Below are positions 17,756-29,878 of a DNA stretch of 64,000 nt, piece after piece; position 1 is the first letter of the stretch; the number at the start of each line of letters is the position of its first letter. This stretch comes from Crossiella sp. CA-258035. GTDB taxonomy: Bacteria > Actinomycetota > Actinomycetes > Mycobacteriales > Pseudonocardiaceae. The position numbers and the translations under genes were made by a program. The notes beneath the pieces are model-generated. The model did no database searches and was not told the DNA's origin. It was given only the letters and a program-made list of their open reading frames with translations. The stretch lies in NCBI RefSeq assembly GCF_030064675.1, contig NZ_CP116413.1:7655501-7719500 (forward strand), read 5' to 3'.

Positions 17756-17977
17756 TCAGGCGCTGTTCCACGCGCACTCCGGGTTGTCGGCCCTCATCTG
17801 TTCCAGGTCACCCTCCCAGCCGATGCCTTCAAGAGACAGCAACTCTTCCGTGGTGATCTTGGGACCGACTAGCCTGCGCAAGGCGAAATCTACGGCGTCT
17901 TTCTTGGTCCTCAGGCCATATCGCCGCATGGCCTCGTCGACCAGCTCCTCATCGATGTCGATGGTTGTGCGCGCCAT
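17756..17977 (-). CDS. vapB: VapB-family antitoxin
   Basis: A 73-residue antitoxin of the actinobacterial VapB group: [20 protein letters not shown] forms the DNA-binding part and [14 protein letters not shown] is the conserved toxin-binding C-terminal motif, retained intact. ATG at 17977 was chosen because the family begins MxRTTIDID; a frame extension to 17992 would overlap the BKACE gene. It lies 7 nt downstream of the BKACE gene and 10 nt upstream of the decayed toxin. An intact antitoxin with a broken toxin suggests relaxed selection on the toxin or a role protecting against related VapC elsewhere in the genome. Confidence 0.85.
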   Translation of the reverse strand: MARTTIDIDEELVDEAMRRYGLRTKKDAVDFALRRLVGPKITTEELLSLEGIGWEGDLEQMRADNPECAWNSA

Positions 17978-17984
17978 ACACCAA

Positions 17985-18722
17985 CTATGCACCTTGGAGG
18001 GTCTGGGCGGCGCGGACCAGGGCGGCGTTGTCCGGGGCCGGGGTGCCGTCGGGCAGCACCAGGGTGTCCTCCAGGCCGATCCGGCGGTGCAGGCCGAGGC
18101 GGACGGCTTCGGCGAGCACCGGCCAGGCGCCGCCCTCCTCGCCGTGCAGCAGGATCGGCAGGTCGGGTGGCAGGAAGTCCAGCGCGGCGAGCAGGTCGGT
18201 GGCGGCGGCCTGGGCGCGGTCGGGGTTGGTCTCCTGGACCTCGGCCAGCACCCGGACGGTGCCCGCCGGCACGCCCTCGACGCGCAGCAGGGCCGCGGCC
18301 TTGGTGGTGAACACGCCGAGCTCGATGCCGACGCCCGCGCGGTGCAGGGCGGCGCAGACCGGCAGCCAGCCGGGCTCGTGCACGTTCACCGAGGCCACGT
18401 CCGGGCGGCCGGCGGCCAGGCCGGACCAGCCTTCGACCAGCTCGGTGCGGCGCACCGGGTCCGGGGTGATCCAGGCGCCGGTGCTGACGCCGATCTCCAC
18501 GCCAGGGGCGGCCGCGCGCACGGTGGCGACCACGGTGGCCAGCTCGGGACCGGCCAGGGTCTCCAGGCCGACCGCGTCCCTGGGGTGCAGGTGCACCGAG
18601 GTGACGCCCAGCTCGGCGACCTCGGCGACCGCGGTGGCCAGCTGCCAGGGGGTGATCGGCACGGCGGGGTGGGCCTCAGCGGGGCGGCTGCCGTTGGGGC
18701 AGCACTGAAGCAGGGGAAGCAT
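17985..18722 (-). CDS. BKACE family beta-keto acid cleavage enzyme (DUF849)
   Basis: A 245-residue zinc enzyme of the BKACE family, which condenses a beta-keto acid with acetyl-CoA to give acetoacetate and a new CoA ester, as in lysine fermentation. Zn-binding HLHPRD follows VTSVHL near residue 46, and the catalytic/structural motifs HGEEGGAW and RIGLEDTL are present. It is shorter than the typical 270-300 residues, mostly at the C-terminal end. The N-terminal [20 protein letters not shown] matches the usual beginning, so the start is sound. The specific beta-keto acid cannot be inferred. Part of a minus-strand run from ligA to vapB. Confidence 0.8.
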   Translation of the reverse strand: MLPLLQCCPNGSRPAEAHPAVPITPWQLATAVAEVAELGVTSVHLHPRDAVGLETLAGPELATVVATVRAAAPGVEIGVSTGAWITPDPVRRTELVEGWSGLAAGRPDVASVNVHEPGWLPVCAALHRAGVGIELGVFTTKAAALLRVEGVPAGTVRVLAEVQETNPDRAQAAATDLLAALDFLPPDLPILLHGEEGGAWPVLAEAVRLGLHRRIGLEDTLVLPDGTPAPDNAALVRAAQTLQGA

Positions 18723-18731
18723 GCGGCGCTC

Positions 18732-22054
<3,323 letters not shown>

Positions 22055-22105
22055 GGCCGCCAATCCTCATCCAGTGCGGTAGCTATACCCACCGTAGCGT
22101 CGAAG

Positions 22106-23017
22106 TCACCGGGCTGGGCGAGAAGCTCTGGTCGCCACTGCCAGCAAGGCTGCCGCCGGTGGCGCGAGCGCCCGTCCGGCGGGCCACACGGCGCGAAGTT
22201 GCCGCCGCAGGTCGATCCCGCTGACCGGCACCTCGACCAGCCGCCGGTCGGCCAGGTCGGCCTCGACCGCGAGCACGCTGAGCACCGCCGGGCCGGACCC
22301 GGCCGCGACCGCGCCGCGCACGGCCGTGGTGGAGCCCAGCTCGACCAGCGCCCGGACCTCACCCATTCCGGTGCGTTCCATCGCCCGTTCGAGGGTTTCC
22401 CTGGTGCCGGAACCCCGTTCCCGGACAACCAGCGGAGTACCCACGAGCTCGGCCGGGCCAACCGGTCTGCGCCGTTTCGCCCACGGATGGCCGGGCGCGA
22501 CCACCACGGCCAGCCGGTCCTCGGCCACCCGGCGGGTGCGCAGCCCGCGCGGCACCGAGGGCGACTCGACGAAGCCGAGGTCGACCTCGCCGCGCCGGGC
22601 CAACTCGGCCACCGCGGCCGAGTTGGTCACCTGGAGACCCACGTAGAGCCCGGGGTTGCCGCGGCGCAGCTCGGTGATCCAGCCGGGCACCAGGTGCTCG
22701 GCCACGGTCATGCTGGCCGCCACACTCAGCTCGGCCACCCGGCGATCGCGCAGCGCCTCCGCGCCGTGCAGCAGCACGTCCAGTTCGGCGAGCACCCGTT
22801 TGGCCCATTCGGTGACCATCTGGCCGGACTCGGTGAGCGTGGATCCCCTGGTGCTGCGGTCGACCAGGGCCAGCCCGAGCCGCTTCTCCAAGGTGGCCAG
22901 GCGTTTGCTGGCCGCGGGCTGGCTGATGCCCAGCCGCGCGGCGGCCTGGCCGAGACTGCCCAGCTCGGCGAGCCGGACGAGCAGGTCGAGTGACTCGGGG
23001 TCCGGCGGCTTGGTCAT
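22106..23017 (-). CDS. LysR-family regulator (YeiE-like)
   Basis: A 303-residue LysR regulator: N-terminal winged HTH (RLAELGSLGQAAARLGISQP, then AASKRLATLEKRLGLALVDR) and a C-terminal periplasmic-binding-like effector domain. ATG at 23017 is the start; 66 nt separate it from the divergent YeiH-type transporter, the same arrangement as yeiE-yeiH in enterobacteria, so it most probably regulates that gene. The effector may be a sulfur compound such as sulfite, by analogy with YeiE; this is inference. The intergenic segment has TACCCTTTGGTTATGA near its own start. Confidence 0.86.
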   Translation of the reverse strand: MTKPPDPESLDLLVRLAELGSLGQAAARLGISQPAASKRLATLEKRLGLALVDRSTRGSTLTESGQMVTEWAKRVLAELDVLLHGAEALRDRRVAELSVAASMTVAEHLVPGWITELRRGNPGLYVGLQVTNSAAVAELARRGEVDLGFVESPSVPRGLRTRRVAEDRLAVVVAPGHPWAKRRRPVGPAELVGTPLVVRERGSGTRETLERAMERTGMGEVRALVELGSTTAVRGAVAAGSGPAVLSVLAVEADLADRRLVEVPVSGIDLRRQLRAVWPAGRALAPPAAALLAVATRASRPAR

Positions 23018-23083
23018 AACCAAAGGGTATGACGGCCTACCCAACTCGGCCTACCGGAGTGTCACACGCGGGCCGATGCTCAT

Positions 23084-24064
23084 GTGGTGAGGACATTTAC
23101 GCGTGGCTCGGCAACGGCGCCGGGCTTGCTGGTGGTCGCCGCCGCGGTGGCGGTCGCGCTCGGGGTCGCGGCGGTGGCGCCCTCGGTGAGCGCGCTGACC
23201 GTGGCGGTGCTGCTCGGGATCGCGGTCGGCAACCTGCGCGGGCGGGCCGAGGGCGTGCTGCCCGCTGCCTGCGCCCCCGGGCTGACCTGGGCGGCGCGGC
23301 GGCTGGTGCGGGCGGGGGTGGTGCTGCTCGGGCTCCAGCTGGCGGTCAGCGACGTGCTCGACCTGGGCGGCGGCATGCTGCTGGTGGTGCTGGCCACGGT
23401 GGCCGGAACCTTCCTCGGCACCCGGCTGCTCGGCCGCTGGCTCGGCCTGCCCGAGGGCCTGAGCACGCTGGTGGCCACCGGCTTCTCGATCTGCGGCGCG
23501 GCCGCGGTGGCCGCGATGGAGGGCGTGGTGCCCAGACGGGACCGGGACGTGGCCACCGCGGTGGCGCTGGTGACGCTGTTCGGCAGCCTCTGGATGCTGC
23601 TGCTGCCGGTGCTCGCCGAGTTGCTCGGCCTGTCCGCGCGGGCCACCGGTGGCTGGGCGGGGGCGAGCGTGCACGAGGTGGCGCAGGTGCTGGTCGGCGC
23701 GGCGCCCGCGGGTGCGGCGGCGGTGTCGGCGGCAGTGGTGGTGAAGCTGAGCCGGGTGGTGCTGCTCGCGCCGCTGGTGACGATCGTGGGCCGCAGGCAG
23801 GGGCAGTGGCTGCCGCCGGTGTTCGTGCTCGGCTTCGTGGCGATGATCCTGGTGCGCAGCACCGGTTTGCTGCCGGATCAGGTGCTGGCGGTGGCGAAGG
23901 TGGCCGCGACCGTGCTGATGGCCGGGGCGCTGTTCGCACTGGGCACCGCGGTGCGGCTGCGGGAGTTGCTGGCCACCGGACCGAGAGCGCTGGTGCTGGG
24001 CACCGCCTCCACCGCGCTGGCGGCCGGGATCTCGTTGGCGGGCTTGGCCTTGGTGGGCTGGTGA
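23084..24064 (+). CDS. YeiH-family putative sulfur-anion exporter
   Basis: A 326-residue polytopic membrane protein of family UPF0324/Cons_hypoth698 with about 10 hydrophobic segments. Family motifs are VLLGLQLAVSDVLDLGG-like helix 3 and the FSICGAAAVAAM signature around residue 140. Members are annotated as putative sulfate/sulfite or taurine-related exporters; direct evidence is limited. Two GTG codons in a row (23084, 23087) leave a one-residue doubt on the start. Divergent from a LysR gene that probably controls it. Ends 43 nt before the convergent cellulase gene, with no obvious hairpin between. Confidence 0.86.
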   Translation: MVRTFTRGSATAPGLLVVAAAVAVALGVAAVAPSVSALTVAVLLGIAVGNLRGRAEGVLPAACAPGLTWAARRLVRAGVVLLGLQLAVSDVLDLGGGMLLVVLATVAGTFLGTRLLGRWLGLPEGLSTLVATGFSICGAAAVAAMEGVVPRRDRDVATAVALVTLFGSLWMLLLPVLAELLGLSARATGGWAGASVHEVAQVLVGAAPAGAAAVSAAVVVKLSRVVLLAPLVTIVGRRQGQWLPPVFVLGFVAMILVRSTGLLPDQVLAVAKVAATVLMAGALFALGTAVRLRELLATGPRALVLGTASTALAAGISLAGLALVGW

Positions 24065-24107
24065 CGGCCCCCGGTCGGGGTCAGGAGGCCGCCACCAGCA
24101 CGTGTGG

Positions 24108-26000
24108 TCAGCGCAGGGCGGTCAGGCCCAGCGCCAGTGTTCCCGTTGCGGTGTAGTCGATCGCGGGTTCGCTGCTCGGCCAAGCCCGCACGTCGTCGAC
24201 GAACCGGGAGCCCTGGCCGTCGAAGGCCGCCAGCGGGTGCGAGCACGCCACGCCGCCGCCGGGCAGGTCGCCGAGGCTGGCGAACTTCTCCGCCGCGTTC
24301 GGCCCGTTGACCACGCCGCCGACCAGGATCTTCTCCCCGCCGGTGGTGCTGCCGGAGAGGTTGGCCGCCTGGTGGTGCGGGCAGTACGGGAACCGCGGCC
24401 CGACGCCGATCACCAGGGACAGCCCCCAGGAGTTGGCGCCCAGGGCGAAGTTGCGCTGCTGCGAGCCGAAGGCATCGTAGCCGCGGTCCCTGGTCACCGA
24501 GCGGTACAGCTCGACGGTGGCCGCGTAGCCGAAGCTGCGGGTGGCCACGTCGAAGGCGGTGATGTCCACCGCGGTGCGGAACGGGCTGGTCGCCGCGCGG
24601 GCCACGCCCTTGTCCAGCTGCCGCTTGAGGTCGCCGATCAGCTGCGCCTCGGTCACCTGCGCGTCCCGGACCCACCTGCCGCGCAACACCTTCACCAGGT
24701 CGGCGTGGCCGAGGGCGCTGGTGTTGTACAGGTTCAGCGTGTCCTGGTCGCCGGAAGCCAGGTAGGCCTTGGCCCACCGGGTGGCCTGGGTGGCCCAGTC
24801 GCCGGCCCTGCGGTCACCGAGGGCGTGACCGGCCAGCGCGAGCTGGGTGGCCCCGTACTCCAGGTCGTCGGTCCAGGAGCTCTCCGGGTAGTAGGAGTGC
24901 GGGAACGCGGTGGTCAGCTGACCCACATCGGTGGTCTTGGCCTGGGCGAAGACCGAGGCGGCCTGCTCCAGGTAGTACCGGGCCTTGCGCCAGTCGCGGC
25001 CGGACTCGACCTGGGCGGCCAGCGCGAAGGCGGCCGCGGCGCGACCGGCCAGGTTCGGGCTGATCTTCTCCCCGGGCGCGGCGGCCCGGAACACCGGGCG
25101 GTGCTTGATGAAGTACTTCTCATCGCCCGGCTTCACCTGGAGCGCGTCGTCGGTCTCCGGCAGCCGCCACACGTCGTGGTCGCCGAGGATGCCCAGGTCG
25201 GGGCTGCCCACGCCGATGCCGACCTGCACGTAGAAGGTCTTGGACTTCTCGTCCCACGCCTTGTCCAGCCACTTCAGGCCGAAGTCGATCTCGCTGGACA
25301 GGGTGCGGTCGCGGTTGCCCTCCCGCTGCACCAGCAGCAGCTCGCCGAGGGTGTAGGCGGTGTTGGAGGTGAACTTGACGAAGTCGCCCGCGTCGACCCA
25401 GCCGCCTTCCAGGTCCACCGTCTGCCCGGTGGGCTTGAGCGGCTCGGCCAGCTGGTTGTCCGGCCGGAAGTTCGGCGTGTCGTAGACGGTGGCCTTGGCA
25501 TCGCTGAGGTGCGAGGGCTTGCGGCCGAGCCGGCCGGGCACCACGTCGGCGCCGTCGCGCTGGGCGGCGTAGAAGTCGAAGGTCTTGTCCGCGACCGGTC
25601 CGAACAGCTGCTTGGCGGTGCCGATCTGGAAGGTCGCGGAGGCCGCCTGCACCGGACCGGAGACGGTGACCCGGTAGCTGCCGGGCCGCTTCAGCGCGGA
25701 GAAGTCCAGTGGGTGCACCGCGGTGTACCCGGCGTTCCAGCCGCCGAGGCTGGCCCCGGCCTTGCCGGCGAGCACGGTGCGGCCCGCGGCGTCGAGCACC
25801 GTGAACCGGGCGCCCTCGCTGCTCGCGGGGGCCATCAGGTAGCCGATCTTGGTCTCGTCGTGGGCGTACCCCACGCCGTCGAGCCGGATCTGACCACTGG
25901 CGGCCGCGTTCGCGGTCGCCGCGCTCACCATCGCCGCGCCGAGGACCACGGCGGTGCTGAGCGCCACGGTTCGGAGCAGGGCCGGGCGAGGAACTCGCAT
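24108..26000 (-). CDS. secreted glycoside hydrolase family 9 endoglucanase
   Basis: A 630-residue exported cellulase. Residues 1-34 form a signal peptide (ALLRTVALSTAVVLGAAMVS). Next comes a CelD-type Ig-like domain (about 38-115), then the GH9 (alpha/alpha)6 barrel. The nucleophile/base aspartates are D203 and D206 in GGWVDAGDFVKF, and the proton donor is E611 in SEPAIDYTA, the counterpart of NExAIDYNA. The histidine motif reads CPHHQA. No cellulose-binding module is present, so soluble beta-glucans or hemicellulose are plausible substrates. ATG at 26000 was chosen for the signal peptide. A palindrome 29 nt upstream may be its operator. Confidence 0.92.
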   Translation of the reverse strand: MRVPRPALLRTVALSTAVVLGAAMVSAATANAAASGQIRLDGVGYAHDETKIGYLMAPASSEGARFTVLDAAGRTVLAGKAGASLGGWNAGYTAVHPLDFSALKRPGSYRVTVSGPVQAASATFQIGTAKQLFGPVADKTFDFYAAQRDGADVVPGRLGRKPSHLSDAKATVYDTPNFRPDNQLAEPLKPTGQTVDLEGGWVDAGDFVKFTSNTAYTLGELLLVQREGNRDRTLSSEIDFGLKWLDKAWDEKSKTFYVQVGIGVGSPDLGILGDHDVWRLPETDDALQVKPGDEKYFIKHRPVFRAAAPGEKISPNLAGRAAAAFALAAQVESGRDWRKARYYLEQAASVFAQAKTTDVGQLTTAFPHSYYPESSWTDDLEYGATQLALAGHALGDRRAGDWATQATRWAKAYLASGDQDTLNLYNTSALGHADLVKVLRGRWVRDAQVTEAQLIGDLKRQLDKGVARAATSPFRTAVDITAFDVATRSFGYAATVELYRSVTRDRGYDAFGSQQRNFALGANSWGLSLVIGVGPRFPYCPHHQAANLSGSTTGGEKILVGGVVNGPNAAEKFASLGDLPGGGVACSHPLAAFDGQGSRFVDDVRAWPSSEPAIDYTATGTLALGLTALR

Positions 26001-26028
26001 GAATCCTCGGCATTCCTGGGTCGGCGGA

Positions 26029-26059
26029 CCCAAATAGTTAATAAAGTTGTCTATTTGGG
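26029..26059. promoter_or_regulatory. AT-rich inverted repeat upstream of the cellulase gene
   Basis: CCCAAATAG (26029-26037) and CTATTTGGG (26051-26059) are perfect inverted repeats around a 13-nt AT-rich spacer, 29 nt upstream of the GH9 start and 89 nt before the divergent esterase. The AT content stands out in this genome and suggests a promoter with a symmetric operator. It is not the CebR-type TGGGAGCGCTCCCA box known from cellulase genes in Streptomyces. Confidence 0.6.
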
Positions 26060-26147
26060 CCGAAAGTATTCCCGGACATATCGCCCAAGGTCAATGCGTA
26101 GCCGTACTAGGCATCAGCTGGCCTAGACCTGGGTGTAGGAAGGAGGT

Positions 26148-27332
26148 ATGCCGGAGGAACCCCGCAAGCCCGCCAGGCGCGGCTGGCTGCTGCCCGCATT
26201 GGCCACCCCGCTCCTGCTGCTCGCGCTCGCGGCGGCCTGGCTGTTGTTCTTCGACCGCCAGCCGTCCTTCCTGCCCGCGCTGGTGCTGCGCGCCTTCCCG
26301 CTGCACGTGCTGGCGCTGAGCCTGCTCGCGGTGGTGGTGCTGCTGCTCGCGCTGCGCAAGCGCCGGTGGCGGACCTCGATCGCGGCCGCGGTGGCCGTCG
26401 CGCTGTCCGCGGCCACCGGCCTGGTGCCGACGATCATCGCCAGGGAGCAGGCCAGCCGGGCCGGTGCGGAGGTCGGCCTCGGCACGTACCTGGCCAACGC
26501 CGCGCACCTCAACATGGGCTCGCCGGAGCAGGGCCGCACCGTGCGCTACGCCGCGCCCGGCGGGCACGGGCTGGACCTGGACGTGTGGCCCTCGGCGGAT
26601 CCGGGCTCCGGCAAGGCGGTGCTGCTCATCCACGGCGGCGGCTGGGCCTCGGGCAACCGGAGCATGACCCCGGAGTGGAACCGGCTGCTGACCGGGCTGG
26701 GCTACACCGTCTTCGACATCGAGTACCGGATGGTGCGGGACATGCCGCCCGGAACCGCTTGGCGGGCAACGGTGTCGGACAGCCGGTGCGCGCTGGCCTG
26801 GATCACCGCGCACGCGGCGGAGTACCGCGTCGACCCGAACCGGATCTCGGTGATGGGCCAGTCCGCGGGCGGCCACCTGTCGCTGATGACCGCCTACACC
26901 ACGGGCACCGACGCCTTCCGCCCCAGCTGCGACCTGCCCGACGGCAAGATCAGGTCAGTGGTGGACTTCTACGGCCCGTTCGACCTGCCCGCCTTCGCCA
27001 CCGGACCGGACGGCACCGACACCGGCCGGGCCATCCTCAACGACGTGCTGGGCGGCAGCGCGCAGCAGCAGCCGGACCGCTACCGCGAGTTCTCCCCCAG
27101 CAGCTACCTGCGCGGCGGCCTGCCACCCACGCTGATCGTGCAGGGCGAGCGGGACTTCCTGATGCCCCAGTCGCAAGCCCGCCAGCTGGACGAGGGCCTG
27201 ACCAAGGCCGGCGTGCCGCACCAGGCGCTGTTCCTGCCCTACGCCGACCACGGCTTCGACGTGAACTGGGGCTCCTACCAGACCCAGCTGGCCCGCTCGG
27301 CCGTCACCAGGTTCCTGGCCGAGCACGGCTGA
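26148..27332 (+). CDS. membrane-anchored alpha/beta hydrolase (esterase)
   Basis: A 394-residue protein with three N-terminal transmembrane segments (about 13-35, 44-70, 77-97) and an extracytoplasmic hydrolase domain of the HSL/BD-FAE carboxylesterase type. The oxyanion motif HGGGW is at 162-166, the nucleophile Ser239 lies in GQSAGGH, and the catalytic His is in YADHGFD near the C-terminus. AGGAAGGAGG precedes the ATG with only 1-2 nt spacing. Substrate unknown; it could be a feruloyl- or acetyl-esterase partnering the divergent cellulase, which shares its upstream region. Convergent with the MetE-like gene, 1 nt apart. Confidence 0.85.
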   Translation: MPEEPRKPARRGWLLPALATPLLLLALAAAWLLFFDRQPSFLPALVLRAFPLHVLALSLLAVVVLLLALRKRRWRTSIAAAVAVALSAATGLVPTIIAREQASRAGAEVGLGTYLANAAHLNMGSPEQGRTVRYAAPGGHGLDLDVWPSADPGSGKAVLLIHGGGWASGNRSMTPEWNRLLTGLGYTVFDIEYRMVRDMPPGTAWRATVSDSRCALAWITAHAAEYRVDPNRISVMGQSAGGHLSLMTAYTTGTDAFRPSCDLPDGKIRSVVDFYGPFDLPAFATGPDGTDTGRAILNDVLGGSAQQQPDRYREFSPSSYLRGGLPPTLIVQGERDFLMPQSQARQLDEGLTKAGVPHQALFLPYADHGFDVNWGSYQTQLARSAVTRFLAEHG

Positions 27333-27333
27333 C

Positions 27334-28359
27334 TCACCAGCCCTCCGGCGGCTCCACGAACGCCTTGCCCAGGTCCCTGGTCAGCGCCAGCGCGCGCCGG
27401 ACCCAGCTCATCGAGGCCCCGGCCAGGCCACAGCACGGGGTGGCCACCGCGCGCTCGGCGAGCAGCTCGCGGTTGAAGCCGAGCCGGTCGACCAGGCGCA
27501 GCGCCGGGTCGGCCAGTGCGCGCAGGGTGGGCGGGGTCTTCGGTTCCAGGGTGGGCACCAGGCCGAGGAACAGCGTGGTGCCCGCGTCCCAGGTCTCGCC
27601 CAGCTCGTCCCAGAGCGCGGTCGGCGCCTTGCCGATCAGGGTGGCGTCCAGCGCGATCGCGTCCGCCCCCGCGTTGCGGAACAGCGTCACCGGCGGCCGC
27701 GGCGCGCAGCAGTGCACCAGCACCGCGCACCCGGTCGCCGCCTTGACCCGCTCGATCACCTGCCCGAGCAGTCCCTGGGCGTCCGGCGCGGGCACCGCGG
27801 CCACGTTGCCGTAACCCGAAGGCGTGGGCAGCCGCCCGTCCAGCACCGCGGGCAGCGCGGGCTCGTCGAGCTGGAGCACCACAGCAGCGCCGGTGCGCTC
27901 GGCCACCTCGCCGATGTGCCGGATCAGCCCCTCGGTCAGCGACTCGGTGAACTCGCGCAACGCGCCCCGGTCGGTGAGCACCCGGTGCCCGCGCACCAGC
28001 TCCACCTGCGAGACCAGCGTCCACGGCCCGGCCGACTGGAGCTTGACCGTCTCCCGCGGCCCGGTGGCCTCCAGCGCCTCGTCGAAGGCGTCCAGGTCGG
28101 TGCGCAGCAGGTCCACCGCCCGCCGGTGGTCCCGCCCGGCCCGCGCGGTCACCCGGTAGGCCGAGGGCACCACCTCCACCGCGAGCTCCACCAGCAGCCC
28201 CGCGGTCCGGCCGATGATGTCCGCGCCGACCCCGCGCGCGGGCAGCTCGGGCAGGTGCGGCAGCTCGGGCAGCTCGCCCAGCACGATCCGCGCGGCCTCC
28301 AGGGGGTCGCTGCCGGGCAGAGAGCCGATACCGGTAACCGTGCCGGGATTCACCTTCAC
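27334..28359 (-). CDS. MetE/uroporphyrinogen-decarboxylase-fold protein (Rv3015c-like)
   Basis: A 341-residue protein with the barrel fold of the C-terminal half of cobalamin-independent methionine synthase. It starts GIGSLPGSDPLEAARIV, typical of this actinobacterial family, and retains putative zinc ligands in VLVHCCAPRP and TPCCGLAGAS. The N-terminal half of MetE is absent, so it is not a complete methionine synthase; methyl transfer to a different thiol is possible. GTG start at 28359. The homologue in M. tuberculosis follows ligA. Confidence 0.82.
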   Translation of the reverse strand: MKVNPGTVTGIGSLPGSDPLEAARIVLGELPELPHLPELPARGVGADIIGRTAGLLVELAVEVVPSAYRVTARAGRDHRRAVDLLRTDLDAFDEALEATGPRETVKLQSAGPWTLVSQVELVRGHRVLTDRGALREFTESLTEGLIRHIGEVAERTGAAVVLQLDEPALPAVLDGRLPTPSGYGNVAAVPAPDAQGLLGQVIERVKAATGCAVLVHCCAPRPPVTLFRNAGADAIALDATLIGKAPTALWDELGETWDAGTTLFLGLVPTLEPKTPPTLRALADPALRLVDRLGFNRELLAERAVATPCCGLAGASMSWVRRALALTRDLGKAFVEPPEGW

Positions 28360-28401
28360 CCGCCCAAGCCTGCCACGCCCGCCCCCTGGCCCGGCCGGGG
28401 G

Positions 28402-28815
28402 TCAGCCCGTGAGCGCCACCGCGACGGACAGGCTGTCCTCGTAGACGTGGTAGCGCGTGATCAACCCGTCCACCACGGTGAACCGCAGCGCGCACAGGGC
28501 GGTGTAGGACCGGCCGGTGGCGCGCACGGTCTGGGCCAGCTCGACGAGCAACACGGCGTGCTGGCCGTCGACGAGGAGTTCCGGGGCGCGGCTGGGTGTG
28601 CCGGGGAGGTGGGCTTCGGCGAGCTCGCGGAAGTGGTCGGCGACCTCGGACCTGGTGCGGCGGGGGCGGATCCAGGGGACGGCGGGGTGGCCTTCGGCCG
28701 GCCAGTTGAGCTGCCAGTCGACCTCTTCGGCGAAGAGGGCGGCGATGTCCTCGGGGGTGCCGGTGGTGGCGCGGGTGAGGAAGTCCTCGATGACGGCGCG
28801 GGTGGTGGTGGGCAT
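28402..28815 (-). CDS. SnoaL-like/NTF2-fold protein
   Basis: A 137-residue protein with the cone-shaped NTF2/SnoaL fold: RAVIEDFLTRATTGTPEDIA at the start, a central EVDWQLNWPAE, and a terminal LRFTVVDGLITRYHVYEDS. Such proteins are small isomerases, hydrolases or ligand-binding proteins; the function here is unknown. ATG at 28815 has AAAGGA 8 nt upstream on the minus strand. It lies 42 nt upstream of the MetE-like gene on the same strand. Confidence 0.82.
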   Translation of the reverse strand: MPTTTRAVIEDFLTRATTGTPEDIAALFAEEVDWQLNWPAEGHPAVPWIRPRRTRSEVADHFRELAEAHLPGTPSRAPELLVDGQHAVLLVELAQTVRATGRSYTALCALRFTVVDGLITRYHVYEDSLSVAVALTG

Positions 28816-28870
28816 GGGGGTCCTTTCAGCGATCTTGCCGCCGACGGTAGAGCCGGTTCGCTGACAGGGG

Positions 28871-29053
28871 GTGTCAATGTTTCCGGCGCACCCAGTCACG
28901 ACCGCGCACTCTTTGTGGTCACGGCCCAGCCACAACACGCTGGCGGTGCTGGCATTCGCCGCGCAGCTCATCGTCTCACTCGACGTCGCGAGGTTCATGA
29001 ACATGACCGACTCCTCGACGGGCTGGCCCGCCGAGGAGTCGGGTCCCGGCTGA
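28871..29053 (+). pseudogene. possible MFS-transporter N-terminal relic
   Basis: A 60-codon plus-strand frame in the 244-nt gap contains NTLAVLAFAAQLIVSLDVAR, which resembles the first helix and the LDVxIVNVALP motif of DHA2-type MFS exporters, but the motif breaks off and the frame ends in a terminator hairpin. It is probably a remnant of a lost transporter, or a chance similarity; nothing else of a transporter remains nearby. Confidence 0.3.
29009..29040. terminator. hairpin between VOC and SnoaL genes
   Basis: GACTCCTCG (29009-29017) pairs with CGAGGAGTC (29032-29040); an inner CGGG/CCCG pair extends the stem. It lies 20 nt beyond the stop of the VOC gene on the minus strand and can terminate it. 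Confidence 0.7.
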
Positions 29054-29059
29054 GTCAGT

Positions 29060-29437
29060 TCAGATCTGCAGCACCGACAGGATGTTGCCCGCCGGATCCG
29101 TGAACCACGCGATGTCCGGCCCCTGCCCCACCTCCGAACCCCGCGCGATCCCCCGCTCATCCGTCATCCCGGCGTACCGCTCGAACCGCACCCCCAGCGC
29201 GCTCAGCTCGGTCACCGCCGCGTCGATGTCCGCGACCGGGAAGTTCAGCACCGTGTACTCCGCGGGCACGTGGTTCGGCTTGGGATAGACGAAGACCTCC
29301 GCCCCCGAGCCCAGGTGCAGCGTCAACATGCCGTGGGACTCGGTGACGCGCAGGCCCAGGGTGTCGGCGTAGAAGGTCTGGGCGGCGGGGATGTCGTTGA
29401 CGGAGAAGCCGCTGAAGGCCTTGGTGTCAGTGAACAC
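29060..29437 (-). CDS. VOC (glyoxalase/bleomycin-resistance) family protein, second copy
   Basis: A 125-residue vicinal-oxygen-chelate protein: starts [20 protein letters not shown], with [20 protein letters not shown] and a C-terminal [17 protein letters not shown] whose E/D position normally supplies a metal ligand. GTG at 29437 overlaps the end of the upstream VOC gene by 11 nt, so the pair is coupled. Function may be glyoxalase-like, dioxygenase-like or antibiotic-binding; it cannot be told from sequence. Confidence 0.84.
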   Translation of the reverse strand: MFTDTKAFSGFSVNDIPAAQTFYADTLGLRVTESHGMLTLHLGSGAEVFVYPKPNHVPAEYTVLNFPVADIDAAVTELSALGVRFERYAGMTDERGIARGSEVGQGPDIAWFTDPAGNILSVLQI

Positions 29438-29816
29438 CGGCGCGCTCCTCGCGGATGCGGGCCTGGTATGCCTCGCCGAGCTCGATGATCTGGATGTAGT
29501 TGCCGTCGGGGTCTTCCAGGGTGCCGAAGAGCATGCCCTCGTTGCGTTCTTCCAGCTCGACGAGCCAGGTGACGCCCAGCTTGGTGAGGTGGGCTGCGGC
29601 GAACCTGGCGTCCTCGACGTGGAAGTTGAAGATGACGCGGCCGGGTTCGGCGGGGGCGGGGGCGATGTCGTCGCGGTGTTCGATGAGGACGGCGACCTCA
29701 CCGAACATGAGGAAGCCGTCCTTGCTGACGTGCGCGCCGAGGGCCTGCTGGTACCAGGCACGCAGGCGGTCGGGGTCGGTGCTGGCGAGCAGGATGCTGC
29801 CGAGGGTGGCGCTCAT
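29427..29816 (-). CDS. VOC family protein, first copy
   Basis: A 129-residue vicinal-oxygen-chelate protein: [40 protein letters not shown], and a terminal [16 protein letters not shown] with the usual metal-ligand glutamate. ATG at 29816 is preceded by GGAGGA on the minus strand. It heads the two-gene VOC unit; the next gene overlaps by 11 nt. The two proteins are diverged paralogues, not recent copies. Confidence 0.85.
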   Translation of the reverse strand: MSATLGSILLASTDPDRLRAWYQQALGAHVSKDGFLMFGEVAVLIEHRDDIAPAPAEPGRVIFNFHVEDARFAAAHLTKLGVTWLVELEERNEGMLFGTLEDPDGNYIQIIELGEAYQARIREERAGVH

Positions 29817-29878
29817 GGTTTTCCTCCGGTTCGGGTCCTTTGGGACACCGACGAACGGGCGAGACCGGAATCGACACC

